The translations under genes were made by a program, and so were the position numbers. Positions 1 through 8,351 of a DNA stretch of 64,000 nt are shown here, piece after piece. Under the pieces are notes generated by a model. It worked only from the letters and a program-made list of their open reading frames with translations. It searched no databases and was not told where the DNA came from. The stretch's first letter is position 1, and the number at the start of each line of letters is the position of its first letter. Source of the stretch: Erwinia_E haradaeae_A (lineage in GTDB: Bacteria; Pseudomonadota; Gammaproteobacteria; Enterobacterales; Enterobacteriaceae); the NCBI RefSeq assembly GCF_900698965.1, contig NZ_LR217725.1, positions 620,001 to 684,000 of the forward strand, in the 5' to 3' direction.

Positions 1-976
1 ATTTCATAAAGATGTTTTCTATTTATTCACCTATTAATGTGTTGACGGCTGACTGGGTAACGAATCTATATCTAGTTAACTTTTAGTTTATCTTAGAGCG
101 CTATCATAACTGCTTAATGAGTCTGTATTGCATATTTCAATACATTTAGTAGGATTTAGTATGGCAAAACAGTAGTTTTTAGCGATTGAAGGTAATTTAC
201 CCAACCTTTTAAACCAATGATTGTCCATTACAACTATCGCAAAAACAATCTATCGTATGATCTAATTGTATACCATATAATCTAATAATTAATCTTTAAC
301 AAAATATTTCATTTTAAAGATCACATGCGCATCTGAGATATAATTTTCTTATGTTGTGTGCTGATATTTATATAAAATTTATATTTGATTTGCTATTAAA
401 AGTTTTACAGTTTACATGGTTTTTATAGGGGTAAAAGCTTTATATATCAGCGATAGCTGATTCTATCTAGAACGTGATTGTTCGTATCATATGTTTAATT
501 TTGAGCGATTTGGAATAGTAAATATCTTAGATAAAAGATAACATATCAATAAATGAATCTTAAAATACATACACTTAAGTGTATAAATGTTCTTTTATGT
601 TGTTTGATATAACAATATCAATAGCACAATCCATATCCAAGTACTAGTTAAGATTATTAATTAACTTATATGTTAACGCATATAACACCTATAAATACAT
701 TTATTAAAAATAAACCCTTGATTTTTCGTCAAGCCGATACTATCGTGAGATTGTTCATATAAAATATTCAATTGATATATAGGTAATAGATATGTAGGTA
801 ATAGAGACTATATGATATAGAGTATAACCATTCTTCTTCGAAGCATTTAAGATAAAATAGTCACAAGACATTGCAGTGGTCAGTATTAATGTAATTTATA
901 CTGACTACTGCAATGTTATTCTTGAGATATTAATAAAATCTTCATCTTGATGATTAGTGTATAGTAACTCTTCTTA
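1..976. other. Gene-free stretch at left edge
   Basis: No open frame with recognisable protein similarity is seen on either strand. The sequence is AT-rich and broken by many stop codons. It holds a near-tandem 15-base duplication around 776-806 (units containing aggtaatag) and a long hairpin at 868-916, listed separately. Nothing else is recognised. Confidence 0.7.
868..916. repeat. 19-bp inverted repeat (hairpin) downstream of epmB
   Basis: Left arm 868-886 and right arm 898-916 are complementary over 19 positions with one G-T pair; the loop is 11 bases (887-897). It lies 61 bases beyond the epmB stop in the direction of epmB transcription, so it could act as a 3' end or processing hairpin. 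No clear run of T follows on that strand, so a classic intrinsic terminator is not supported. Confidence 0.6.
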
Positions 977-2026
977 TTAAACATTTATTTGTATTTTTTC
1001 TTGATGCATATTTAAATCTATCGGTGTTTTGCTTAATTCTCCAGGAATTTCTCGGACTAATTTTGGAACCATATAGCCTGAAACTTTCGTGATGAAATCG
1101 CGAAAGATTATACGCGCACGATCATCGCTAACATAAAAATGCGCTGATCCATGCACCTTATCTAGAAGATGTAAATAATAAGGGAGAATGCCAGCATCAA
1201 ATAACGCATTGCTTAACGCTGCAAGTGTAACTGCATTATCGTTAATATCATGCAACAAAACGCTTTGATTGAGAAAAGTAACACCCGAACGTGTTAACAG
1301 CCAAATACCATGACAAAGCTCATCGTTAATCTCCTGACTGTGATTGATATGAGTAACTATTAATACTTTTAATCGTGACCGCTTTATACGCTCGCACAAT
1401 GCTGTAGTAATGCGTTGTGGGATAACAACTAGAAGACGAGTATGTATTCGTATACGTTTCAAATGCGGAACCTGTTCAAGTTGTGTAAACAGCCAGCTTA
1501 GTTCAGCATCTGTTGCTATCAATGGATCACCTCCAGACAAAATGATCTCATCTAGATTATTTTGTCTGTGAATATACTGTAAGGCTTTTTGCCAGTTAAC
1601 TTTATTCCCCTTGTGATCTTTGTAAGGAAAATAACGCCGAAAGCAATAACGACAATGCACCGCGCAGCGACCTTTTACTAAAAACAATGCCCGATTATGA
1701 TATTTATGCAATATGCCAGAGCATACATTATAGCTGCTCTCGCTTAATGGATCGATATTGTAGCCTAATGCACTAATCAATTCGTTTTGTGAGGTAGCAA
1801 CCTGCAAAAATAAAGGATCCTGAGGATCTCCTTTCTGCATTCTCGCAACAAAAGAGCGAGGCACTCGTAGAGAAAAATGATCTCTTACAGTGTGTTGTGC
1901 TATGAGATCAGGATGCTGCGACAATCCTAATAATGCTAACAACTCATTAAAATCCGTAATGACGTTAGCAAGTTGCGATATCCAATCTTCTTTAATAGAA
2001 GTCTGAGTAGTTAAGAAAGGTTTCAT
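977..2026 (-). CDS. epmB: EF-P-specific L-lysine 2,3-aminomutase EpmB
   Basis: Radical-SAM enzyme that converts L-alpha-lysine to beta-lysine, which EpmA then attaches to Lys34 of elongation factor P. The 349-residue product has the CxxxCxxC iron-sulfur/SAM motif as CAVHCRYC, followed by FRR, and the ILSGGDPL glycine-rich strand. It aligns over its full length with E. coli EpmB (YjeK, about 342 aa), including the C-terminal VSGYMVPKLVREI block. The ATG at 2026 gives the family N-terminus (KEDWISQLANVITD). It is divergent from efp with a 60-base gap between the start codons, the ancestral enterobacterial arrangement. EpmA is not in this window. Identification is firm. Confidence 0.96.
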   Translation of the reverse strand: MKPFLTTQTSIKEDWISQLANVITDFNELLALLGLSQHPDLIAQHTVRDHFSLRVPRSFVARMQKGDPQDPLFLQVATSQNELISALGYNIDPLSESSYNVCSGILHKYHNRALFLVKGRCAVHCRYCFRRYFPYKDHKGNKVNWQKALQYIHRQNNLDEIILSGGDPLIATDAELSWLFTQLEQVPHLKRIRIHTRLLVVIPQRITTALCERIKRSRLKVLIVTHINHSQEINDELCHGIWLLTRSGVTFLNQSVLLHDINDNAVTLAALSNALFDAGILPYYLHLLDKVHGSAHFYVSDDRARIIFRDFITKVSGYMVPKLVREIPGELSKTPIDLNMHQEKIQINV

Positions 2027-2086
2027 ATGTTTAATGCATTCAAATCATTGAACTTAGTCCCAAAAATAAATTATAGAGGACCGATT

Positions 2087-2653
2087 ATGCCAGCGTATTC
2101 TATTAATAATTTTCGATCTGGCTTGAAAATTATATTTGACGGTGAACCCTGTGCGATCGAATCTAGCGAATTTGTCAAACCAGGCAAAGGGCAAGCTTTT
2201 GCACGAATTAAAATGCGCCGGCTATTAACAGGAGGTCGGCTAGAAAAAACATTTAAAGCCACAGAGACAGTCCAGAGCGCAGATGTACAAGATACAAACT
2301 TAAATTATTTGTATAATGATGATGTCTTTTTTTATTTTATAGATCCACAAAGCTTTGAACAACATTGTATTGAAGCAAATGTTGTAGGTAATACAGCTAA
2401 ATGGTTATTTCGTAACGCTGAATGTGTTGTAACTCTATGGAATAACAGACCTATACAAGTTTTACCACCAAATTTTGTAGAACTGGCAATTATTGATACT
2501 AACCCAGGTTTAAAAGGTGATACTACCGGTACAAGTACTAAATCTGCTATTCTTTCTAGTGGTTCTATAGTAAAAGTGCCACTATTTATCAAAATTGGGG
2601 AAGTTGTTAAAATAGATACTCGGTCAGGTGAATATGTTGCACGCGTAAAATAG
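2087..2653 (+). CDS. efp: Elongation factor P
   Basis: EF-P binds between the P and E sites of the ribosome and rescues stalling at polyproline. The start chosen is the ATG at 2087, preceded by agagga at a normal distance. The frame is open 20 codons further upstream to 2027, but that extension has no family match and would begin right against the epmB start. From 2087 the product is 188 aa, the E. coli length. The modified lysine falls exactly at residue 34 in KPGKGQAF, and the C-terminus ends in TRSGEYVARVK. Retention of Lys34 beside epmB implies that beta-lysylation is still used. Confidence 0.97.
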   Translation: MPAYSINNFRSGLKIIFDGEPCAIESSEFVKPGKGQAFARIKMRRLLTGGRLEKTFKATETVQSADVQDTNLNYLYNDDVFFYFIDPQSFEQHCIEANVVGNTAKWLFRNAECVVTLWNNRPIQVLPPNFVELAIIDTNPGLKGDTTGTSTKSAILSSGSIVKVPLFIKIGEVVKIDTRSGEYVARVK

Positions 2654-3475
2654 GATTGCATCTTAATACTATTAGAAATAGTATTATAGCTTGTTAAGTA
2701 TCAATATTAGTGCGGTTTGCCTGTTAGAAGATAAAAGCAACTAACTGTGTTGTTGTAACTATTTAGTAATGTTAACTATTCAGTGGAGTAGAAAAAGCAC
2801 TAATTGAATGCTCATGAAATATATATAATATTTTAGTTTAAAACTAAGGAATTTTCACTAGATATGATCTATGTAGATAAAGAACTTACTTACATATAAA
2901 AATGTATCTTATATTAACATACGGTCTATAAAAAATCAAAAAATTATGCGACTTATCTCTGTTGAGAGCACTATCATGTAATGAATTTTTAATTTAACAT
3001 TCTTAGCCGGATACATGCTAAAACTACACGATGTAATTAGATAATTCACTCTAAATAAATATAGTAAAACCGTGATCTCTAAAGGATTCTGCATAGCTTC
3101 AGTAATATGTATCTGCAGAAGATTTATGATCCTTTCATCTGCTTTGTGTTCTAAAAATTAATAGCATTATTACATATCCCATAAGGCATCTACATATAAC
3201 TTTATGCATTATATTTTTATACTTCTCTTACTCAACAACCATATTGATTTTGTATCAGTCTCAGTGCTGTTCTGTAGAAGCTCAAAAATGCGAAGTATAT
3301 GAGTTTCTTTTTTATAAAACTTACTAATATCTTATTTTACAGTGTTAGGATAAGACCTACTAGAATGATAAGATAATTATCTTATTACTATAGTGGATAG
3401 CGTCATGCGCATAATTCTTCGATTTGTTAAATATCAGTGGCATATTCTATAGATACACCTTTATTGGAGTTCATC
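2654..3475. other. Gene-free gap where rsxABCDG would be expected
   Basis: In E. coli rsxE is the last gene of rsxABCDGE-nth. Here the 822 bases upstream of rsxE contain no frame resembling RsxG or any other Rsx subunit. The only notable element is the dif-like sequence at 3404-3432. Whether the gap is eroded rsx DNA or a rearrangement junction cannot be told by eye. Confidence 0.6.
3404..3432 (+). other. Possible dif-like XerC/XerD recombination site
   Basis: Positions 3404-3414 (catgcgcataa) match the gammaproteobacterial XerC arm RNTKCGCATAA at 10 of 11 positions. Positions 3422-3432 (atttgttaaat) match the XerD arm TTATGTTAAAT at 9 of 11. The spacer is 7 bases (ttcttcg) rather than 6, and lacks the usual TGTATA core. 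The two arms lie in the correct order and orientation. It may be a degenerate dif or a chance match. Confidence 0.3.
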
Positions 3476-4117
3476 ATGAATAAAGCGAATGACATTATAA
3501 CGGCAGGACTATGGAAAAATAACTCCGCAGTAGTTCAGTTATTAGGGTTGTGCCCATTACTAGCAGTTACTTCTAACGCTACTAATGCGCTTGGTCTTGG
3601 TGTAGCGACTACAATAGTATTATTTTTTACTAATAGCGCTATCTCTATATCACGACATTGGATTCCTTATGAAATTCGCATTCCAATTTATGTAATCATT
3701 ATTGCAGCGGTAGTGAGCTGTATGGATATGCTAATAAATGCTTACGCTTACGATTTATATCAATCATTAGGTATTTTTATTCCGCTAATTGTAACTAACT
3801 GCATAGTAGTTGGTCGCGCAGAAGTTGTAGCATCAAAAAATAATGTTTTTTTATCAGCATTAGATGGGATAGTGATTGGTCTCGGTGCTACTAGTGTTAT
3901 GCTATTCTTAGGGTCAATACGAGAAATTATTGGTAATGGAACTATATTTGATGGCGCAGACCACTTATTGGGTTTATGGGCTAAATCAATAAAAGTAGAG
4001 GTCATACATTTTGACTGGCCTCTGTTGTTAGCAATTTTACCGCCCGGTGCCTTTATTAGTTTAGGACTAATTTTAGCCTTAAAATATCTCATTGATCAAA
4101 AATTTAACGCATCATAG
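3476..4117 (+). CDS. rsxE: Electron transport complex subunit RsxE (RnfE)
   Basis: Integral membrane subunit of the Rsx/Rnf complex, which in E. coli reduces SoxR. The start chosen is the ATG at 3476, which has ggag 6 bases upstream and gives the family N-terminus (ITAGLWKNNSAVVQLLGLCPLLAVT). The GTG at 3437 adds 13 unrelated residues. The 213-aa product matches E. coli RsxE (231 aa) through GIFIPLIVTNCIVVGRAE and IREIIGNGTIFDGADHLLG, and lacks only the hydrophilic tail. Several membrane segments are visible. It sits 57 bases upstream of nth, as in E. coli, but the other five rsx genes are missing upstream, so its role alone is unclear. Confidence 0.95.
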   Translation: MNKANDIITAGLWKNNSAVVQLLGLCPLLAVTSNATNALGLGVATTIVLFFTNSAISISRHWIPYEIRIPIYVIIIAAVVSCMDMLINAYAYDLYQSLGIFIPLIVTNCIVVGRAEVVASKNNVFLSALDGIVIGLGATSVMLFLGSIREIIGNGTIFDGADHLLGLWAKSIKVEVIHFDWPLLLAILPPGAFISLGLILALKYLIDQKFNAS

Positions 4118-4174
4118 AAACATTTAAGATAGTCAGATCTCTTGTTTTTATGTGACAGTATATAGAGGTGTCAC

Positions 4175-4846
4175 TTGAATAATGCAAAACGTAAAAAAAT
4201 TCTAATGCGACTGAAGCAAAATACACTAAAACCTGTAACGGAATTAAATTATTCTTCTCATTTCGAACTACTCATTGCTACGGTGCTTTCTGCACAAACT
4301 ACTGACATTAGCGTTAACAAAATTACTGAGAAGTTATATCCGGTTGCAAATACTGCTTCAGCAATTTTAGAACTTGATACAGATGGATTACAGCAGTACA
4401 TCAAAACCATCGGCCTGTGGAAGACTAAGGCTAGGAATATTATCAATCTCTGTCGTATCTTGGTGAAATGTTATGATGGAAGCATACCGAATAACAGGGA
4501 GGCGCTCGAAGCTTTACCTGGCGTTGGTCGAAAAACTGCTAATGTAGTTCTAAATATCGCCTTTCATCTGCCAACGATTGCTGTTGACAGGCATGTTTTT
4601 CGTGTCTGCAATCGAACTAATTTTTCGATAGGTCGAAATGTTCAGGAAGTAGAACAGAATCTGTTAAAATTTGTACCCAAAAAATTTCAAATACATTGCC
4701 ATCATTGGTTTATTTTTCATGGTCGTTATACATGCTTAGCGCGTAAACCAAAATGTTTTATATGTAACATCAAAGATTTATGTGAGTTTGAAGGAAAAAT
4801 TGATATCTCAATTCCACACGAAAGATTAGATTCTGGATCTAACTAG
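4175..4846 (+). CDS. nth: Endonuclease III (DNA glycosylase/AP lyase)
   Basis: Removes oxidised pyrimidines and cuts at abasic sites in base excision repair. The start is TTG at 4175 (reading MNNAKR, as in E. coli MNKAKR), with agaggtg just upstream. At 223 aa it is about 12 residues longer at the C-terminus than E. coli Nth. The helix-hairpin-helix LPGVGRKTA carries catalytic Lys120, and Asp138 lies in IAVDRHVF, both at E. coli numbering. The 4Fe-4S cysteines are present near the end (CLARKPKCFICNIKDLC). One of the few DNA repair genes in the window and apparently fully functional. Confidence 0.97.
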   Translation: MNNAKRKKILMRLKQNTLKPVTELNYSSHFELLIATVLSAQTTDISVNKITEKLYPVANTASAILELDTDGLQQYIKTIGLWKTKARNIINLCRILVKCYDGSIPNNREALEALPGVGRKTANVVLNIAFHLPTIAVDRHVFRVCNRTNFSIGRNVQEVEQNLLKFVPKKFQIHCHHWFIFHGRYTCLARKPKCFICNIKDLCEFEGKIDISIPHERLDSGSN

Positions 4847-5294
4847 TTGTAGCCCTGAACTATGATGTTATACGTTTCTCAAAATAATGCATATAGTCAA
4901 GACTATCTATTGATTGTTGCTCTCAGTAATGTGTCTATTCGAGAATAATTAAAATCATAAAAATAACTATAATCAAGTACAATCTCCATAAAAGATGTTC
5001 TTGCAGAGTACTTCACATGATATGGATACGTATTACTAGAGATGTTTTGGGGACATCTATAAAAATCTTCAGATTACAAGAAAGCATATGGATTTTTAGA
5101 CTGCTACATCTGAGTTTAAAAGGTTTTAAAACTTATTATATAAATACGCACATACATGTTACTTTGCTTAGAAATTAAGAATAACAAATAATCTTAAGGT
5201 TATCAATATTACATCAATCAAGGTTAGTCGATCATAGATTATAAAATAAAATATATGACAGATGATGTTGATATTTCTGACTTCGAGATATCGG
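4847..5294. other. Gene-free gap between nth and tpiA (convergent)
   Basis: This 448-base gap lies between two convergent genes. No coding frame or strong terminator hairpin with a T run is evident. A weak stem (agatgt/acatct) sits near 5039-5057. Nothing else is recognised. Confidence 0.6.
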
Positions 5295-6065
5295 TTAGAC
5301 CCGATGCTTTTTTACAGACGCTAACTTAATAATTTCCATAAAAGAATCAGGTATTAGAGAAGCGCTACCCACTAAAGCGCCATCCACATCGGGCTGAAAA
5401 AATATTTTATCTGCATTATGTTTAGTTACAGACCCGCCATACAACAAAGCTAGCTGATCAGCTACTGCAGAATCTTTCTGCGCAATATGATCACGAATAA
5501 ATTCATGCATTTCTTGAATTTGATCAGGGGTAGCGGCGCATCCTGTGCCAATAGCCCAAATTGGTTCGTACGCAATAACTGTATTCTCAAATGCTTGTGA
5601 ACCCTGTAGTTGAAGAATAACATCAATTTGACGAGCGCATATTGTTTTAGCTTTACCTGCCATTTTTTCAGCTGCTGTTTCACCAATACATAGTATTGGA
5701 ATAAGCCCTGTATTTTTTAATATAAAAAATTTTTTAGCAATAACCTGATCATCTTCTAAATGTAAGATCCGACGCTCAGAATGACCAATGATGACATATT
5801 GAGCGCCAATATCTTTTAGCATACCAGCAGATATTTCACCAGTGAAGGCACCTGAGAGATTACTATCAACATTTTGCGCTCCAAGCAGTAATTTACTATT
5901 ACGCATCGCTTTTTTAGCCTGATCAAGATACACCATTGGCGGTGCAATAGCTACTTTACAGTCTGCTACCCCATGAAGCTCACGACATAAATCAACAATG
6001 AATTTATCTATAAATTTCTTGCTTCCATTAAGTTTCCAGTTGCCTATAACAAATGGATGACGCAT
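5295..6065 (-). CDS. tpiA: Triosephosphate isomerase
   Basis: Interconverts dihydroxyacetone phosphate and glyceraldehyde 3-phosphate in glycolysis and gluconeogenesis. The 256-aa product aligns over its length with E. coli TpiA (255 aa). Catalytic Lys11 (GNWKLNG), His95 (IIGHSERR) and Glu167 (AYEPIWAIG) are all present, as is the phosphate-binding LYGGSV. Odd point: the C-terminal hinge of catalytic loop 6, usually K-T/V/S-A after AIGTG, reads C-A-A at residues 176-178. The gene stands alone. The ATG at 6065 has ggag about 10 bases upstream. Confidence 0.97.
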   Translation of the reverse strand: MRHPFVIGNWKLNGSKKFIDKFIVDLCRELHGVADCKVAIAPPMVYLDQAKKAMRNSKLLLGAQNVDSNLSGAFTGEISAGMLKDIGAQYVIIGHSERRILHLEDDQVIAKKFFILKNTGLIPILCIGETAAEKMAGKAKTICARQIDVILQLQGSQAFENTVIAYEPIWAIGTGCAATPDQIQEMHEFIRDHIAQKDSAVADQLALLYGGSVTKHNADKIFFQPDVDGALVGSASLIPDSFMEIIKLASVKKHRV

Positions 6066-7241
6066 GTTATTTATTCTCCATGATAAAATTTATGGCCATG
6101 AGCAAAGTCAATAATATTTTTCGAAAAAAATATTTTATCTCTATCTCGGGATAGAGATCACTGTTTGTATCAATATGTACATCAGTATCAATAATTTGTG
6201 CTTATTATATATAGGAATCATATAACATTATAGCATAATGCTTGTATTAAAAAATATGTGTTTGTAGATAAGCTTACTAATAGTGTAACTGACGATATCA
6301 GAATATGCTCTTGAATAAGAGGACATGATAACATTATAACTACTCGTTGATAAACTAGTGGTATAGTAATGCATGTTATCCCAACTTTTTTTCAAATTAG
6401 ATGCTTCTTTGAAAGTATCTTTATTTTATAAATATCCCTGTATATAGAATCAGTTACAATATTATTGTAGATATATATTATTATAGATATATATTGTAAA
6501 CACATGAGTTTTTTCAGTATCTTTATGATTAATATAAATATGCACATATTGTGTCAATATCTTGCGGTGAACTGATCAGTGCACGATGAGTTTTATCACA
6601 AAGCGTATTTTAATAATTTTACATATGCAATAGACTACAACTAGTAATGAAATGAAATATAGATACGTTTATAAAGATTTTATTATTTAGCTCTAACTAT
6701 TTAGAGCTTTTTAATATAGCACTGATTAACAGAAAGAGCAAAAAGATGATTTTTAGGACGCCCCTTATCGATGACCAATCATTTATTATTTTCAATCACA
6801 ACCTAAATACTACATCTAGTGGTTTTAATTTTTAAAATTTTCCTTGCAGGAAAAATAACTGCTATAACACATATAATAAAAATTATATTATGTTTATTAT
6901 TCAATCATTGAGTAATTACTATATTAATATATCATCGTCTATGATACTAGAATTTGCCTTGGTTATTACTCATGATATTATAGATGCTAATCTATCTAAG
7001 TTACTGGTAGACATAGACCTACTATATCTAACGAGACTATTAGCTATTAATATTGTTAATAGTAACATGCTCTTTGTAGGGATTTTTTAATAGATTCTAT
7101 ACATAGATACATCAATCACATGAGTAATTTCAATTACCATAAGTGTAATACTTATATGTATATTTTAAATATTATGCATACTTTTATCAAAGAATGGCAT
7201 AATATTTAGAAATATTTACTTCTCTATAAGATTTTAATATT
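6066..7241. other. Gene-free gap between tpiA and prfB (divergent)
   Basis: These 1176 bases should hold the promoters of both flanking genes, but no convincing -35/-10 pair stands out. A 9-bp perfect hairpin (atctctatc, loop tcgg) lies at 6137-6158, and a small terminator-like stem is at 6689-6712. A 66-codon open frame at 6890-7090 has no recognisable similarity and low-complexity AT-driven composition, so it is not called. No recJ, dsbC or xerD, the E. coli upstream neighbours of prfB, is seen. Confidence 0.6.
6689..6712 (+). terminator. Terminator-like stem with T run, no gene attached
   Basis: The stem agctctaa/ttagagct (8 bp, loop ctat) is followed by tttt on the plus strand. It has the form of a short intrinsic terminator, but no plus-strand gene precedes it. 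It may be a leftover from a lost transcript or a chance structure. Confidence 0.25.
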
Positions 7242-8339
7242 ATGTTTGATATCAATCTCATTAATAACCGCATTCAGGACATTATTCAGCGTTACACTGT
7301 ACTAAAAAATATCTTGTGTTATAACGTAAAAATAGAACGCCTTCAAGAGATACAGGTAGAATTAGAGAAATCGAGTATCTGGAGTACACCTAATCGCGCT
7401 CAAGCGCTTAGTAAAGAGCGCTCTACATTAGAAGCAATTGTTAGATCACTACATAATACGCAAAAAGAATTAGAAGAACTTTCTAGCTTATGCGCATTAG
7501 CAATAGAGATTGGTGATCAAACAATTGATGAGGAAATTCTAGTTGAGCTCCGGACTTTAGAAAAAAAACTGAATGAGCTAGAATTTCAAAAAATGTTTCA
7601 AGGAGAACATGTTCATTCTGATTGCTATATGGATATTCAAGCTGGATCTGGAGGCACTGAGGCTCAAGATTGGGCTAGAATGTTACTGCGTATGTACTTG
7701 CGCTGGGCTGAGATGAAAGGTTTTCAAACTAAAGTAATAGAAGAATCTTATGGTGATGTTGCTGGTACTAAATCTGCAACAATTAAGATTAGCGGGAGTT
7801 ACGCATATGGATGGTGTCGAACTGAAACTGGTATTCATCGACTAGTTCGAAAAAGCCCTTTTGACTCCGGCGGACGACGTCACACATCATTTAGCTCTGT
7901 ATTTATTTATCCAGAAGTTGACGACAAGATTGATCTAATAATTAATCCTGCAGATTTACGCATAGATGTATACCGTGCTTCTGGTGCGGGTGGTCAGCAT
8001 GTTAACAAAACTGAATCAGCAGTTCGAATCACTCATTTACCAACTAATCTTGTTGTACAATGTCAAAGTGATCGTTCACAGCATAAAAACAAAGATCAAG
8101 CATTGCAGCAGTTACGAGCTAAACTATATGAATACACAATGCAACAGAAAATAGTAGATCAGAAAACTATGGAAGAAAACAAATCGAACATTACTTGGGG
8201 TAGCCAAATTCGTTCCTACGTTCTAGATGATTCACGCATCAAAGACCTACGTACTAGCATGGAAACACGAAATATTCAGGAGGTGCTAGATGGTCATATT
8301 GATTGTTTTATTAAGGCCAGTTTAAAAGCGGGTTTATAA
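7242..8339 (+). CDS. prfB: Peptide chain release factor 2 (no programmed frameshift)
   Basis: RF2 terminates translation at UAA and UGA. The 365-aa product has the SPF stop-recognition tripeptide (RKSPFDSGGRRHTSF) and the GGQ catalytic motif (ASGAGGQHVN). In E. coli the frame is interrupted by UGA at codon 26 and restored by a +1 shift. Here codons 25-27 read TTG TGT TAT (Leu-Cys-Tyr) in one continuous frame, with no CTT TGA slip site and no agggggt element upstream. Self-regulation by frameshifting has therefore been lost. The residue just before SGAGGQ is Ala rather than the Thr of E. coli K-12. lysS follows 12 bases after the stop, as in E. coli. Confidence 0.97.
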   Translation: MFDINLINNRIQDIIQRYTVLKNILCYNVKIERLQEIQVELEKSSIWSTPNRAQALSKERSTLEAIVRSLHNTQKELEELSSLCALAIEIGDQTIDEEILVELRTLEKKLNELEFQKMFQGEHVHSDCYMDIQAGSGGTEAQDWARMLLRMYLRWAEMKGFQTKVIEESYGDVAGTKSATIKISGSYAYGWCRTETGIHRLVRKSPFDSGGRRHTSFSSVFIYPEVDDKIDLIINPADLRIDVYRASGAGGQHVNKTESAVRITHLPTNLVVQCQSDRSQHKNKDQALQQLRAKLYEYTMQQKIVDQKTMEENKSNITWGSQIRSYVLDDSRIKDLRTSMETRNIQEVLDGHIDCFIKASLKAGL

Positions 8340-8351
8340 TTAGGAGATCAC

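Noticed and set aside
2027..2086. N-terminal extension of EF-P and a TTGAAC/TATAGA promoter just before efp
   Set aside because: The extra 20 residues have no family match. The supposed -10 hexamer overlaps the ribosome-binding site of the real start at 2087, so a transcript from it would lack that site.
6890..7090. 66-codon open frame upstream of prfB
   Set aside because: No recognisable similarity, composition typical of AT-rich noncoding DNA, and no ribosome-binding site.
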